Part shown: one piece after another, positions 42,360 to 52,043 of the stretch
How positions within the stretch are numbered: the stretch's first letter is position 1
Layout: each line of letters starts with the position of its first letter
From: Pseudoalteromonas rubra
Lineage (GTDB): Bacteria > Pseudomonadota > Gammaproteobacteria > Enterobacterales > Alteromonadaceae
DNA: 64,000 nucleotides
NCBI RefSeq assembly: GCF_005887115.1
Contig: NZ_PNCJ01000014.1
Span: forward strand, 1-64,000
Reading direction: 5' to 3'
Program-made: the position numbers and the translations under genes
Notes under the pieces: model-generated
Told to the model about the DNA's origin: nothing
Seen by the model: only the letters and a program-made list of their open reading frames with translations
Database searches by the model: none

Positions 42360-42611
42360 CTAGCTCTGGCCTGTGAGTTTGAGAAACTTCTCAGCCAGCG
42401 TATCCAGGCTCTCGCGGTGTGCGGGGTCTGGTTTAATACAGTCAATCGGGCAGACACTGACACAGGTTGGCTGGTCGTAGTGGCCGACACATTCTGTGCA
42501 CTTATCCGGGTCTATCTCATAGATTTTCTCACCCATATAGATTGCCTGATTGGGGCATTCCGGGTCGCACATATCGCAGTTAATACATTTACTATTGATC
42601 AGTAACGCCAT
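42360..42611 (-). CDS. yfhL: YfhL-family 4Fe-4S ferredoxin
   Basis: An 83-aa ferredoxin with two iron-sulfur motifs: CINCDMCDPECPN near residue 9 and a second set C(x2)C and CVSVCPIDC with the insertion typical of the Allochromatium/YfhL type. It carries electrons at low potential in the cytoplasm. It lies 24 bp downstream of trhP. In E. coli yfhL is needed with trhP (yegQ) for tRNA hydroxylation at uridine 34, so the pairing here makes functional sense; this link is from memory of that pathway. It ends in a good terminator. Confidence 0.92.
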   Translation of the reverse strand: MALLINSKCINCDMCDPECPNQAIYMGEKIYEIDPDKCTECVGHYDQPTCVSVCPIDCIKPDPAHRESLDTLAEKFLKLTGQS

Positions 42612-42635
42612 AGTTTACGCTCCGCTCTGGCCGGT

Positions 42636-43994
42636 TCAGGCTTTTTTAAACGGATTGCGGGTGTCTTCCTGTGCGCCCAGATTACGCATCAAAATAGCGT
42701 GGCTCAGGTCAATGTCTTCGGGCAGTGGGATCTTAACAATGTGTCCTGAGCCTTTGGCATCGCTGATCTGCTCGCCTTTTTTGTTCTCCATGTGCTCAAG
42801 GTTAAAGCTGATATTACCCTGTGGGGTCATCAACTCCAGGCTGTGGCCGGTACAGAACTTGTTTTTGACATCAATTTCCACCAGGCCATTGTCGTGGCGA
42901 CCCAAAATTTCACCAACAAACTGTTGTTGATCAGATACGGAATGACCGTACTCATAGTTCTGGTATTCCTGATGGGCATGACGCTTGAGGAAGCCTTCGG
43001 TGTAGCCTCGGTGCGCCAGGTTTTCCAGCGTCCGCATCAGTGAGGGATCGAAGGGTTTACCGGCGACGGCATCGTCAATGGCACGGCGATAAACCTGCGC
43101 AGTTCTGGCAACATAGTAAAAAGACTTAGTCCGGCCTTCAATTTTCAGGCTGTGCACGCCCATCTTGGTCAGCTGATCCACGTATTGTACGGCACGCAGG
43201 TCTTTGGAATTCATAATGTAAGTGCCATGCTCATCTTCAAAGGCCGGCATATACTCACCCGGGCGGCCTTGTTCTTCGAGCATAAACACCTGATCGGTCG
43301 GTTGCCCGTCGCCGAGCGTTGGGATCACCTGTTGCGGGTCAATTTTGTGCACCACATCGCCTGTGGCGTTTTCTTCTCCCGGTTTAACGTCGTAGCTCCA
43401 GCGACAGGCATTGGTGCAGGTGCCCTGGTTCGGGTCGCGCTTATTGATGTAGCCAGAGAGCAGACAGCGCCCTGAGTAGGCCATACACAGCGCACCATGC
43501 ACGAACACTTCCAGCTCAGTATCCGGACACAAAGTGCGGATCTCGGCAATTTCTTCCAGCGACAGCTCCCGCGACAGGATCACCCGCTCTATGCCTTGCT
43601 TTGCCCAAAACTGCACCGCTGCATAGTTTACCGCGTTGGCCTGAACAGACAGGTGAATGGGCATATCTGGCCACTTTTCACGCACCAGCATAATTAGGCC
43701 CGGGTCGGACATGATCAGCGCGTCCGGTTGCATAGCAATAACCGGCTCAATATCGCGCAGGTAAGTTTTGACCTTGCCGTTATGCGGCGCAATGTTAGAC
43801 ACCACATACAGCTTTTTATTTTGCTGGTGGGCTTCGTTAATGCCAATTTCGAGGTTGGCCAGATCGAATTCATTGTTGCGCACGCGCAGGCTGTAGCGCG
43901 GCTGGCCGGCGTACACGGCATCGGCACCGTACGCAAAAGCGTAACGCATATTCTTTAAACTACCGGCGGGTGAAAGGAGCTCAGGTACAAACAT
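42636..43994 (-). CDS. trhP: tRNA 5-hydroxyuridine synthesis protein TrhP, U32 family
   Basis: A 452-aa U32-family protein, nearly collinear with E. coli TrhP (YegQ), which starts MFKPELLSPAG. The matching MFVPELLSPAG here begins at 43994, so that ATG is preferred over one six codons upstream. Conserved cysteines for an iron-sulfur cluster appear in GALCMAYSGRC, CTNACRW and nearby. It takes part in prephenate-dependent hydroxylation of U34 in tRNA, giving ho5U as precursor of cmo5U. It forms an operon with yfhL downstream. Confidence 0.93.
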   Translation of the reverse strand: MFVPELLSPAGSLKNMRYAFAYGADAVYAGQPRYSLRVRNNEFDLANLEIGINEAHQQNKKLYVVSNIAPHNGKVKTYLRDIEPVIAMQPDALIMSDPGLIMLVREKWPDMPIHLSVQANAVNYAAVQFWAKQGIERVILSRELSLEEIAEIRTLCPDTELEVFVHGALCMAYSGRCLLSGYINKRDPNQGTCTNACRWSYDVKPGEENATGDVVHKIDPQQVIPTLGDGQPTDQVFMLEEQGRPGEYMPAFEDEHGTYIMNSKDLRAVQYVDQLTKMGVHSLKIEGRTKSFYYVARTAQVYRRAIDDAVAGKPFDPSLMRTLENLAHRGYTEGFLKRHAHQEYQNYEYGHSVSDQQQFVGEILGRHDNGLVEIDVKNKFCTGHSLELMTPQGNISFNLEHMENKKGEQISDAKGSGHIVKIPLPEDIDLSHAILMRNLGAQEDTRNPFKKA

Positions 43995-44257
43995 CTCAAA
44001 AACCTCATACATTGAACTGATTACGGGTCAGCTGTTGGGGTAAATCAATCGTCTGCGCGACCTGCATTGCAGTGAACCGGACGATTGGGTTAAATCAAAA
44101 AGCGGCGCAGTATAGGGCAAGCCGCCGAGGTGTTTTTTGACTTGGATCAGGTTTTGTGGGGTCCCTGACAAATTGCCCAATCTGCGGTCCCATAAGGCCA
44201 GGTTTCACACAAAATCATCGCGGGACAGAAATAGTAGGTTTTTACATCTAAAACGCG

Positions 44258-44263
44258 TATAAT
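44258..44263 (+). promoter_or_regulatory. -10 element of the ndk promoter
   Basis: A perfect TATAAT lies 44 bp upstream of the ndk start codon. No good -35 box is seen 16-18 bp before it. The position fits a short leader for a strongly expressed gene. Confidence 0.5.
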
Positions 44264-44307
44264 TCGCGCCCGTATAAATTCATTAATTTCATTTTGGAGC
44301 AAAAAAG

Positions 44308-44739
44308 ATGGCTTTAGAGCGTACTTTTTCAATCGTTAAGCCTGATGCGGTCGCTAAAAACCACATCGGTGCAATCTACAACCGTTTCGAGTCTGCTGGT
44401 CTGAAGATCGTTGCAGCTAAAATGATCCACCTTTCTCAAGAGAAGGCGGAAGGTTTCTACGCAGAGCACAAAGAGCGTCCTTTCTTCGGTGCTTTGGTTG
44501 AGTTCATGACTTCTGGTCCAGTAATGGTTCAGGTTCTTGAAGGCGAAGACGCAATCCGTAAAAACCGTGAAATCATGGGTGCAACTAACCCAGCTGAAGC
44601 GCTAGCGGGTACGCTACGTGCTGATTACGCTGACAGCATCGACGAAAATGCGGTACACGGTTCAGACGCTCCAGAGTCTGCTGCACGTGAAATCGCTTAC
44701 TTCTTCACTGAAGAAGAGCTGTGCGCACGTACTCGTTAA
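44308..44739 (+). CDS. ndk: Nucleoside diphosphate kinase
   Basis: A 143-aa enzyme of standard length that transfers phosphate from ATP to nucleoside diphosphates through a phosphohistidine. The active-site segment [12 protein letters not shown] with H117 is intact, and the opening [15 protein letters not shown] is a family signature. Ribosome binding site GGAGC precedes the ATG. Codons look highly adapted. It is monocistronic with a strong terminator and sits before rlmN, as in E. coli. Confidence 0.98.
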   Translation: MALERTFSIVKPDAVAKNHIGAIYNRFESAGLKIVAAKMIHLSQEKAEGFYAEHKERPFFGALVEFMTSGPVMVQVLEGEDAIRKNREIMGATNPAEALAGTLRADYADSIDENAVHGSDAPESAAREIAYFFTEEELCARTR

Positions 44740-44761
44740 TTCGAGCACGGTGACATCAAAG

Positions 44762-44783
44762 AAGGGCCTTAGCGCCCTTTTTT
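44762..44783 (+). terminator. Terminator after ndk
   Basis: AAGGGC (44762-44767) pairs with GCCCTT (44774-44779) followed by a six-base T-run. It lies 23 bp after the ndk stop. Confidence 0.82.
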
Positions 44784-44847
44784 CGTCCCTGATGCACTTT
44801 GCTAAGCCTGAATGCGACAGACAGCAGGCTTAGCAAAGTATTCAGAT

Positions 44848-44876
44848 TTGAAAGCGCCGATTAAATTTTGTACAAT
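44848..44876 (+). promoter_or_regulatory. Sigma-70 promoter of rlmN operon
   Basis: -35 TTGAAA (44848-44853), exact 17-bp spacer, -10 TACAAT (44871-44876). Start would be near 44883, giving a leader of about 45 nt. The spacer and -10 also form an inverted repeat, CGCCGA (44855-44860) with TCGGCG (44877-44882), that may double as a weak terminator or operator. Confidence 0.68.
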
Positions 44877-44927
44877 TCGGCGTTTTATTAAATTTGCACT
44901 GGCCGTCATCTGATCTGGGGTTGTTTC

Positions 44928-46058
44928 ATGACTACGACTGAGAAAAAAATTAACTTACTTGATTTAAATCGCGAGGGGATGCGCGAGTTGTTTGCATCAT
45001 ACGGTGAAAAGCCGTTTCGCGCCGATCAGGTCATGAAATGGATTTACCACTTCGGCATCGATAACTTCGATGATATGAGCAACATCAATAAAAAGCTGCG
45101 CGCTAAGCTGCAGGCGGAGTGTGAGATCCGTGCACCGGAAATCTCGGTACGCCAGCAGGCCAGCGATGGCACCATCAAGTACGCCCTTGTGCTGGATGGC
45201 GGACAGGAAGTAGAAACCGTATGGATCCCGGAAAAAGACCGCGCCACTTTGTGTGTGTCTTCTCAGGTGGGTTGTGCACTGGAATGTACCTTCTGCTCAA
45301 CAGCCCAACAGGGCTTTAACCGTAACCTGAAAGTCAGTGAGATCATCGGCCAGGTGTGGCGCGTAGCCAAAGACATCGGCTTGCATGATGGTGACAGCAC
45401 TAAGCGTCCCATCACCAATGTGGTGATGATGGGCATGGGTGAGCCGTTGCTTAACATCAATAACGTAGTGCCTGCGATGGAACTGATGATGGATGACTGG
45501 GCATTCGGCCTGTCTAAGCGTCGTGTTACTTTGAGTACCTCGGGCGTGGTACCAGCATTGGATATCCTGAAAGAAAAAATTGACGTCGCACTGGCGATTT
45601 CCTTGCATGCGCCAAACAATCCGCTGCGTGATGAGCTGGTGCCTATCAATAAAAAGTACCCGATTGAAGAGTTCCTGGCGGCCTGTCGTCGTTATATCGA
45701 TGGCTCAAAGGCCAATAAAGACGTCACCATTGAGTATGTGATGTTGCAAGGCGTGAACGACAGCACCGACCATGCCCATGAGCTGGTTCAGGTATTGAAA
45801 GGTACGCCGTCTAAAATCAACCTGATCCCATTCAACCCGTTCCCGGGCAACGAGTATGGACGTTCGAGCAACAGTCGTATCGACCGTTTCTCTAAAGTAC
45901 TTCAGGCAGCCGGGTTAACCTGTATCGTGCGCCGTACCCGAGGTGATGATATTGATGCCGCGTGTGGTCAGTTGGTAGGAGACGTGGTCGACAGAACCAA
46001 GCGTCTGGCGAAGAAAAAGCAGCTGGAAGACAACGCGATAGCGGTGAAGGTTGGCTAA
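44928..46058 (+). CDS. rlmN: Dual-specificity 23S rRNA/tRNA adenine-C2 methyltransferase
   Basis: A 376-aa radical SAM enzyme that methylates C2 of A2503 in 23S rRNA and A37 in tRNA. The CxxxCxxC cluster motif is CALECTFC, followed by [15 protein letters not shown] and the MGMGEPL nucleotide loop. The two methyl-carrying cysteines appear in CGQLVG near the C-terminus and in the CIVRR region. Length and order match the family. It is the first gene of the long plus-strand block that matches the E. coli rlmN-rodZ-ispG-hisS-yfgM-bamB-der order. Confidence 0.97.
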   Translation: MTTTEKKINLLDLNREGMRELFASYGEKPFRADQVMKWIYHFGIDNFDDMSNINKKLRAKLQAECEIRAPEISVRQQASDGTIKYALVLDGGQEVETVWIPEKDRATLCVSSQVGCALECTFCSTAQQGFNRNLKVSEIIGQVWRVAKDIGLHDGDSTKRPITNVVMMGMGEPLLNINNVVPAMELMMDDWAFGLSKRRVTLSTSGVVPALDILKEKIDVALAISLHAPNNPLRDELVPINKKYPIEEFLAACRRYIDGSKANKDVTIEYVMLQGVNDSTDHAHELVQVLKGTPSKINLIPFNPFPGNEYGRSSNSRIDRFSKVLQAAGLTCIVRRTRGDDIDAACGQLVGDVVDRTKRLAKKKQLEDNAIAVKVG

Positions 46059-46193
46059 AAAAAGGGTGAAACTCGAACGCATTCGGGTAATATATGGGCA
46101 TAGATCAACAGCGCTCTGGTGAGCTATGCCTGCGGCCTTGCGCCGACTGTCACCTGTCAGTGCGCGCTTTTAACTAAAGTGTTTAGTTTAGCT

Positions 46194-47825
46194 ATGTTTT
46201 CATTGGTAAAAAGTTTCTCCTTTGAGGTCTCAAAGCGCACTGTGGCTGTTAGAGCCGGGTTGCTGATGATAATGGGCGTGGTGCTTAGTGGCTGTGTGAC
46301 CGAAACCCGCTATGCCAACAGCGATAAGCCCGTCGTGCAAAGCAAGGCAAGTCGCGAAGACGCGGCTAAAACCCGCATCTCGCTGGCCCTGCAATACCTG
46401 GCTAACGGCAATAACACCCAGGCCAAGTATAATCTTGAGCGCGCATTGACATTGGCGCCGCAACTCCCCGAAGCCCACTATTCTCTGGCATATTACTACG
46501 AGCAGGTAGGCGAGAATGCCCGTGCTGAGCAGGCTTATCAAAAAGCACTGGCACTTGCGCCGAAAGACCCAAACACGCTCAATAACTATGGCACCTTTTT
46601 ATGCCGTATCGGCAAATATGATGAAGCGACGGAACAGCTGTTTAAAGCCATAGAGATCCCAAGCTACATTCGTGTGGCACAAAGCTATGAAAACTTAGCC
46701 CTGTGTGCATTGCGTCAGGATAATTTCGAGTTAGCGCTCGAGTACCTGGGTAGTGCTGAGAAACACAATGGTCAGCGTCAGTCGACCTTATTATTAATGG
46801 CTGGCTTACACTATGCAAAGAGTGAACTGCATAGAGCAGAGGAAGTACTTCAGGTCTACGGTGATCGGGGTTTTGTTTCGGCACGTGGGTTATTGCTGTC
46901 TCATCTACTGGAGTTACGCAAAGGTCATTTGCAACAAGCGGAAGAAACGGCCACCTTGTTATTGCAAACTTACCCTGAGTCTCCTCAGGCTGCATTGGTG
47001 ATCCAACAGCGCTTGAAAGACAGCGAATTTGAACGTCTTAAGGAGCAATACCGTCAAGCCCAGTTAACTAAGATTACTCATAAATCGCCGACCCATTTAG
47101 TGGCAGAGCCTAAGATCAAGGTACGCCGGAAAGTGGAGGCAGCCAACACTCGCGTTGAGGTGCCAGAGTTATCTTCTGTTGTGTCTCAGCAGTCGCAGAT
47201 AAAAGCGCCTGCACGTTCGTTGCGTACTCAGCAATTCACCCAGAATTCACCTGCACAGGCTACAGTGAGCGCCGCGACAACACCGCAAAAAGCGACCTCG
47301 ACTGTGGTTAAGCCTGTGACTTCAACGCAGCAAGGGAAAGTGGTGTTTTATGAGCCTGACCCTGAGGATATTTCATTTTCAGCGTCTTCATCCCGCCCAA
47401 AGGCGGAGCCTGAAGACAGTTGGTTGGCACAACTGCCGGATGAACCTGTTTCCGCAGGGACATCGAATCGCGTTGTAGGTGGCTTATTGAACACAGATAT
47501 TATGCTTCCCAGCATCCCTCAGCATACGATTAGGTTGGGAGAAAACCTGTTTAGTGTGTCAGTGAAGTACAACCTAAGGTTAGAAAAACTGATGGCATGG
47601 AATAATTTACGCGAGTCAGACAAACTCTCGATTGGCCAGGTGGTGTATTTAAATGACCCTAAAATCGTTCACGCTATTGGTGAAGGCCAGTCACTGTTCG
47701 ACATTGCAATGGAATATAATTTACAGATTGACGACCTGATGCGGTGGAACAAATTGACACCGGGTATCGTCTTAAAACCAGGACGACATCTCTTAATCGT
47801 GGATCCAGATAACTATACTTTATGA
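46194..47825 (+). CDS. pilW: PilW/PilF-type TPR lipoprotein with two C-terminal LysM domains
   Basis: A 543-aa lipoprotein from ATG 46194; the longer frame to 46119 adds non-signal-like residues. Lipobox VLSGC is at about residue 34. Residues 70-300 hold TPR units (RISLALQYLANGNNTQAKYN and onward) typical of PilF/PilW, the pilotin that places the PilQ secretin for type IV pili. A disordered, Pro/Thr/Ala-rich linker (about 320-440) leads to two LysM peptidoglycan-binding domains (from about 450: HTIRLGENLFSVSVKYNLRL, then VHAIGEGQSLFDIAM). Ordinary PilW/PilF proteins are about 250 aa, so the LysM half is extra and may fix the protein to the cell wall. It overlaps rodZ by four bases. Confidence 0.83.
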   Translation: MFSLVKSFSFEVSKRTVAVRAGLLMIMGVVLSGCVTETRYANSDKPVVQSKASREDAAKTRISLALQYLANGNNTQAKYNLERALTLAPQLPEAHYSLAYYYEQVGENARAEQAYQKALALAPKDPNTLNNYGTFLCRIGKYDEATEQLFKAIEIPSYIRVAQSYENLALCALRQDNFELALEYLGSAEKHNGQRQSTLLLMAGLHYAKSELHRAEEVLQVYGDRGFVSARGLLLSHLLELRKGHLQQAEETATLLLQTYPESPQAALVIQQRLKDSEFERLKEQYRQAQLTKITHKSPTHLVAEPKIKVRRKVEAANTRVEVPELSSVVSQQSQIKAPARSLRTQQFTQNSPAQATVSAATTPQKATSTVVKPVTSTQQGKVVFYEPDPEDISFSASSSRPKAEPEDSWLAQLPDEPVSAGTSNRVVGGLLNTDIMLPSIPQHTIRLGENLFSVSVKYNLRLEKLMAWNNLRESDKLSIGQVVYLNDPKIVHAIGEGQSLFDIAMEYNLQIDDLMRWNKLTPGIVLKPGRHLLIVDPDNYTL

Positions 47826-48808
47826 ACGAAGCAGAATTAGACACAGATACCAGCAGCGACGTATTGTCGCTCGGACAAACACTGGCAAAGGCCAGACACG
47901 ACAAAGGCGTCAGCTTTGAGGAGATCACCGCACGGCTGAAGCTCAGTGAATCCCAGATCAACAAGCTGGAACAGGACGACTATCACAAGCTGGGCCCAGA
48001 AACTTTTGTGAAAGGGTATATTAAAAGCTACTGTGGCTTACTGGGCCTGGATGCACAGGAAACCCTAAGGTTATATGAGTCCCCAGTCGTACCTGAGCAA
48101 AAAGGAAAGATGAAGAGCTTTTCGCGTCGAACCGAAAAAGAAGCGCATGATAATCGTCTGATGTGGTTTAGTTACGCAGTCCTGGCACTGGTTATCGGTA
48201 GCTCAGCAATTTGGTTCTGGCAAACTATCAGCACACAAAACGAGATCACGCCAGGAGATGCGCTGGATATTCCTCAGGTCAGTGCGCCAGTCAACAGTGT
48301 GCCAAATGAGGCACCAAATGAAAGCGCACAAGAGAATACGCCAAGTGAGGATATGAGCGAGGGCGGTGAGTTGAACTCTACCGCAGAGCCAGCTGTGCAG
48401 TCAGGTGATGTCAGCGCGGCACAACCTCAATTGGCATCGGCTGCACCTGAAAACGAGGCTGCACAGGTGGACACGGAAGAATCACAAAACACTGCTGCAA
48501 CTGAGTTTTCGTCAGCCCCCGTAACAGCCCCAGAGCCTGACAAGACACAAAGCGAATTATCACAGAGCACCATAGTGATGGTGTTTAAAGAAGACAGCTG
48601 GGTTGAGATCTTTGACGCCAGCCAGGAACGGGTTGCGTTTGGCGTTAAAAAAGCAGGGTATACCATGACCGTCAGTGGTGTAGCCCCGTTTTCAGTCGTA
48701 TTGGGCAAACATCGTGCTGTGAGCATCACACTTGATGGCGAAGCCGTGGATATTTCAGGGCTGCCGCGCAACCGTTTAGCCAAATTTAATTTACCGTTAG
48801 CAGAGTAA
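47822..48808 (+). CDS. rodZ: Cytoskeleton protein RodZ
   Basis: A 328-aa protein. An N-terminal helix-turn-helix domain (about 13-85) of the type that binds MreB is followed by a basic stretch, one membrane helix (about 117-136), a Pro/Glu/Ala-rich periplasmic linker and a C-terminal beta domain (about 245-325, with [15 protein letters not shown]). RodZ links the MreB filament to the elongation machinery that keeps rod shape. Its ATG overlaps the pilW stop (ATGA). The gene order with ispG downstream is conserved in gammaproteobacteria. Confidence 0.95.
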   Translation: MNEAELDTDTSSDVLSLGQTLAKARHDKGVSFEEITARLKLSESQINKLEQDDYHKLGPETFVKGYIKSYCGLLGLDAQETLRLYESPVVPEQKGKMKSFSRRTEKEAHDNRLMWFSYAVLALVIGSSAIWFWQTISTQNEITPGDALDIPQVSAPVNSVPNEAPNESAQENTPSEDMSEGGELNSTAEPAVQSGDVSAAQPQLASAAPENEAAQVDTEESQNTAATEFSSAPVTAPEPDKTQSELSQSTIVMVFKEDSWVEIFDASQERVAFGVKKAGYTMTVSGVAPFSVVLGKHRAVSITLDGEAVDISGLPRNRLAKFNLPLAE

Positions 48809-48813
48809 TCGTC

Positions 48814-49932
48814 ATGTTTTCAGAATCACCGATAAAACGTAGAAAATCCACGCGCATTAATGTGGGTAATGTCCCAATCGGGGATGGCGCACCGATCGCC
48901 GTGCAGTCGATGACCAACACCAACACCCTGGACGTAGATGCCACTGTGGCTCAGATCCGGGCGATTGCCGATGCCGGCGCAGACATTGTGCGAGTATCCG
49001 TGCCAACCATGGAAGCCGCAGAAGCGTTTAAGAGTATCAAAGAGCAATCCGACATTCCGTTGGTCGCGGATATCCACTTTGATTACCGTATTGCCCTGAA
49101 AGTAGCGGAATATGGCGTGGATTGCCTGCGCATCAATCCTGGAAATATTGGTAACGAAGAGCGTATTCGTGCTGTAGTCGATGCCGCAAGGGATAAAAAT
49201 ATTCCCATTCGTATCGGCGTCAATGGTGGATCACTGGAGCGTGATTTACAGGAAAAGTATGGCGAACCGACGCCAGAAGCTTTGCTTGAATCGGCTATGC
49301 GGCATGTCGAAATCCTCCAGCGACTCGACTTTGACCAGTTTAAAGTCTCGGTTAAAGCCTCAGATGTATTTTTAGCTGTGGGTGCCTATCGTCTGCTGGC
49401 AAAAGAGATTGATCAGCCTCTGCACCTGGGGATCACCGAAGCTGGCGGGATGCGTGCGGGCTCGGTCAAATCTGCTGTGGGCCTGGGAATGCTATTGGCA
49501 GAGGGGATTGGTGATACGCTGCGTGTATCTTTAGCGGCCGATCCTGTTCAGGAGGTCAAAGTGGGCTTTGATATTCTGAAGTCTTTGCGGATCCGTTCAC
49601 GCGGTATCAACTTTATTGCTTGTCCAAGCTGCTCTCGGCAGGAATTCGATGTGGTTAATACGATGAACCAGCTGGAAGAGCGCCTCGAGGATATTACTGC
49701 GCCCATTTCTGTTTCTGTGATTGGCTGTGTGGTGAACGGTCCGGGTGAAGCCTTGGTGAGCGATTTGGGTCTGGCCGGAGCAAACCGTCGCTCGGGTTTA
49801 TACATCAATGGCGAGCGCCAGAAACTGCGTATTGATAACGATCATATCGTCGAGCAGCTGGAAGAGCAGGTGCGCAGTTATGTTGAAAAACAACAAAACG
49901 AACCCAAAATCGATGTCAAGATAGTCGAATAA
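48814..49932 (+). CDS. ispG: 4-hydroxy-3-methylbut-2-enyl-diphosphate synthase
   Basis: A 372-aa enzyme of the MEP isoprenoid pathway. It reduces the cyclic diphosphate to HMBPP with a 4Fe-4S cluster held by cysteines in [10 protein letters not shown] and GCVVNGPGE, both intact. The N-terminal TIM-barrel block reads [20 protein letters not shown]. It starts 5 bp after rodZ. Flavodoxin or ferredoxin supplies electrons in this class. Confidence 0.97.
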   Translation: MFSESPIKRRKSTRINVGNVPIGDGAPIAVQSMTNTNTLDVDATVAQIRAIADAGADIVRVSVPTMEAAEAFKSIKEQSDIPLVADIHFDYRIALKVAEYGVDCLRINPGNIGNEERIRAVVDAARDKNIPIRIGVNGGSLERDLQEKYGEPTPEALLESAMRHVEILQRLDFDQFKVSVKASDVFLAVGAYRLLAKEIDQPLHLGITEAGGMRAGSVKSAVGLGMLLAEGIGDTLRVSLAADPVQEVKVGFDILKSLRIRSRGINFIACPSCSRQEFDVVNTMNQLEERLEDITAPISVSVIGCVVNGPGEALVSDLGLAGANRRSGLYINGERQKLRIDNDHIVEQLEEQVRSYVEKQQNEPKIDVKIVE

Positions 49933-49942
49933 CCGGTACAGA

Positions 49943-49975
49943 CTAGGCAAACTAAGCGTTTACGTTTTAGCCTAG
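49943..49975 (+). terminator. Weak hairpin between ispG and hisS
   Basis: CTAGGC (49943-49948) pairs with GCCTAG (49970-49975), with inner A/T-rich pairing possible. There is no T-run after it. It lies in the 133-bp gap before hisS and may be an attenuating hairpin only. Confidence 0.3.
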
Positions 49976-50065
49976 CTGGGTATAATAACGGGTTTATCAG
50001 GAATGGCTAAGCCATCAGGCATAGCCACCCATTTCGTGTAAAAAATTAGATTACTAGGATTTTCA

Positions 50066-51343
50066 GTGGCAAAACAAATTCAGGCAATTCGAGGTATGAA
50101 CGATTGTCTGCCGGGTGATACGCAAGTCTGGCAGAAGGTAGAATCTATCTTACGTGACACAGTGGCATCTTTTGGATATCAGGAGATCCGCTTCCCTATC
50201 GTGGAGTCCACCGAGCTGTTTAAACGCTCGATTGGCGAAGTCACTGACATCGTTGAAAAAGAAATGTATACCTTTGAAGACCGCAATGGAGATTTCCTGA
50301 CTTTGCGCCCTGAAGGGACAGCCGTCTGTGTGCGAGCCGGTAACCAGAACGGCTTGCTGTATAATCAGGAACAGCGTTTGTGGTATATGGGGCCTATGTT
50401 TCGTCACGAGCGTCCGCAAAAGGGCCGCTACCGTCAGTTCCACCAGTTTGGCGTGGAAACCTTTGGTGTAGCCAGTGCTGACATGGATGCTGAAGTGATC
50501 CTGATGACAGCCCGTTTGTGGCAGCAGTTTGGGATCAGTGAATTTGTTCGTCTGGAACTCAACTCCTTAGGCTCAAACGAAGCGCGTGCAACCTATCGTG
50601 ATGCACTCATTGCGTTCCTGGAGCAGCACGAGTCACACCTTGACGAAGATTCTAAACGTCGTATGCACAGCAACCCGTTACGCGTTCTGGATAGCAAAAA
50701 CCCTGACGTGCAGGCCATTTTAGTTGATGCGCCAAAACTGTCTGAATACCTGGACGAAGAGTCGCGTCAACATTTTGCAAATTTATGTGAACGTTTGGAC
50801 GCTGCTGGCGTCGAATACCAGGTTAATGAAAAACTGGTACGCGGCCTGGACTATTATAATCGCACCGTATTCGAATGGGTAACGGATAGCTTAGGCGCTC
50901 AAGGTACGGTGTGTGCCGGTGGGCGTTATGATGGCTTGGTGGAGCAAGTCGGTGGTAAAGCAACACCGGCTGTTGGCTTTGCAATGGGTATGGAGCGTCT
51001 TGTACTGATGTTACAAGAGCTTGAGCGTATCGGCACATTACGCCGTAATGCCGATGTGTTCGTTGCAGCTATGGGCGAGCAGGCTAGCATTCAGGCTCCG
51101 GTCATTGCGCAACAACTACGCAGTGAAATCCCGGGTCTGCGTGTACTGGTCAATGCCGGTGGTGGCAACTTCAAGAAACAATTAAAACGTGCGGACAAAA
51201 GTGATGCCCAGGTTGCTCTGATTTTTGGCGAAGATGAATTGGCCGAGGGTAAGGTAACCGTAAAGTATCTCCGTGAGCATAAAGAACAAGTTACCCTGAC
51301 ACTGGCAGAGGCAATGAGCCTGTTGTCAACGTTGGTGGAATAA
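50066..51343 (+). CDS. hisS: Histidyl-tRNA synthetase
   Basis: A 425-aa class II synthetase starting at GTG, with AGGA 6 nt upstream. Conserved blocks: IRGMNDCLP at the start, motif 2 around [18 protein letters not shown], the histidine-specific [15 protein letters not shown] and motif 3 [11 protein letters not shown]-terminal anticodon-binding domain covers about 330-425. It charges tRNA-His and is usually a dimer. It keeps the E. coli position between ispG and yfgM. Confidence 0.98.
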   Translation: MAKQIQAIRGMNDCLPGDTQVWQKVESILRDTVASFGYQEIRFPIVESTELFKRSIGEVTDIVEKEMYTFEDRNGDFLTLRPEGTAVCVRAGNQNGLLYNQEQRLWYMGPMFRHERPQKGRYRQFHQFGVETFGVASADMDAEVILMTARLWQQFGISEFVRLELNSLGSNEARATYRDALIAFLEQHESHLDEDSKRRMHSNPLRVLDSKNPDVQAILVDAPKLSEYLDEESRQHFANLCERLDAAGVEYQVNEKLVRGLDYYNRTVFEWVTDSLGAQGTVCAGGRYDGLVEQVGGKATPAVGFAMGMERLVLMLQELERIGTLRRNADVFVAAMGEQASIQAPVIAQQLRSEIPGLRVLVNAGGGNFKKQLKRADKSDAQVALIFGEDELAEGKVTVKYLREHKEQVTLTLAEAMSLLSTLVE

Positions 51344-51356
51344 GCGCTGATGCGCA

Positions 51357-51395
51357 GTAAAGCCGGGTTACTCTAAGGTTGGGTACTGGCTTTAC
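51357..51395 (+). terminator. Hairpin between hisS and yfgM
   Basis: GTAAAGCC (51357-51364) pairs with GGCTTTAC (51388-51395) around a 23-nt loop. No U-tract follows, so it may attenuate or process rather than end transcription before yfgM. Confidence 0.35.
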
Positions 51396-51416
51396 GCTAT
51401 TAATAAAGAGGTCAGA

Positions 51417-52034
51417 ATGGAAATTTATTCAACAGAAGAACAACAAGCCGAAGCAATAAAGCGATTTTTCCGCGAAAATGGAACATCTTTGATTATCGGC
51501 GCGGTGCTGGGCCTGGGCGGTCTGTATGGTTGGAAAGCTTATAATCAGCATCAAATCGATAGCGCAGAAGCAGGTTCTGAAGCCTACAATCAATTGGTTG
51601 ATAGTGGTGACGTTCTGACCAAAAGCGATGAGTTTTTAACAAGCAATGGTGAGTCTAGCTACGCAGTATTAGCGGCATTTGTTGCAGCAAAAGAAGCGGT
51701 AGAGCAGGGCAAACTGGATGTTGCACAAGAAAAACTAGTCTTTGCAGCAAACACAGTGAAAGCACCAGAACTAAAAGCTACCGCTTATCTGCGCTTAGCA
51801 CGTGTTCAGGCAGCACAACAAGATTACAGTGCAGCAATGGCCACATTAGGCAATCAAATGCCTGCAAGTTTTGCTGCTCAGCTGGCTGAAGTGAAAGGTG
51901 ATATTCTTTTAGCACAAGGCAAAAAAGATGCCGCGCGCGATGAATATCAAAAGGCCGTGACAGCCGGTGGCAGCGATAATAATCCACTGTTACAAATTAA
52001 ACTGGACGACCTGGCTGGCACAGCAGCACTGTAA
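51417..52034 (+). CDS. yfgM: YfgM family protein, ancillary translocon/periplasmic chaperone factor
   Basis: A 205-aa inner-membrane protein: short cytoplasmic N-tail (EIYSTEEQQAEAIKRFFREN), one helix (about 25-42) and a periplasmic TPR-like domain. In E. coli YfgM associates with the SecYEG translocon and PpiD and helps newly exported proteins fold. Family length and start motif match. It lies 9 bp before bamB, with which it is co-transcribed. Confidence 0.93.
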   Translation: MEIYSTEEQQAEAIKRFFRENGTSLIIGAVLGLGGLYGWKAYNQHQIDSAEAGSEAYNQLVDSGDVLTKSDEFLTSNGESSYAVLAAFVAAKEAVEQGKLDVAQEKLVFAANTVKAPELKATAYLRLARVQAAQQDYSAAMATLGNQMPASFAAQLAEVKGDILLAQGKKDAARDEYQKAVTAGGSDNNPLLQIKLDDLAGTAAL

Positions 52035-52043
52035 GGAGTAGCC

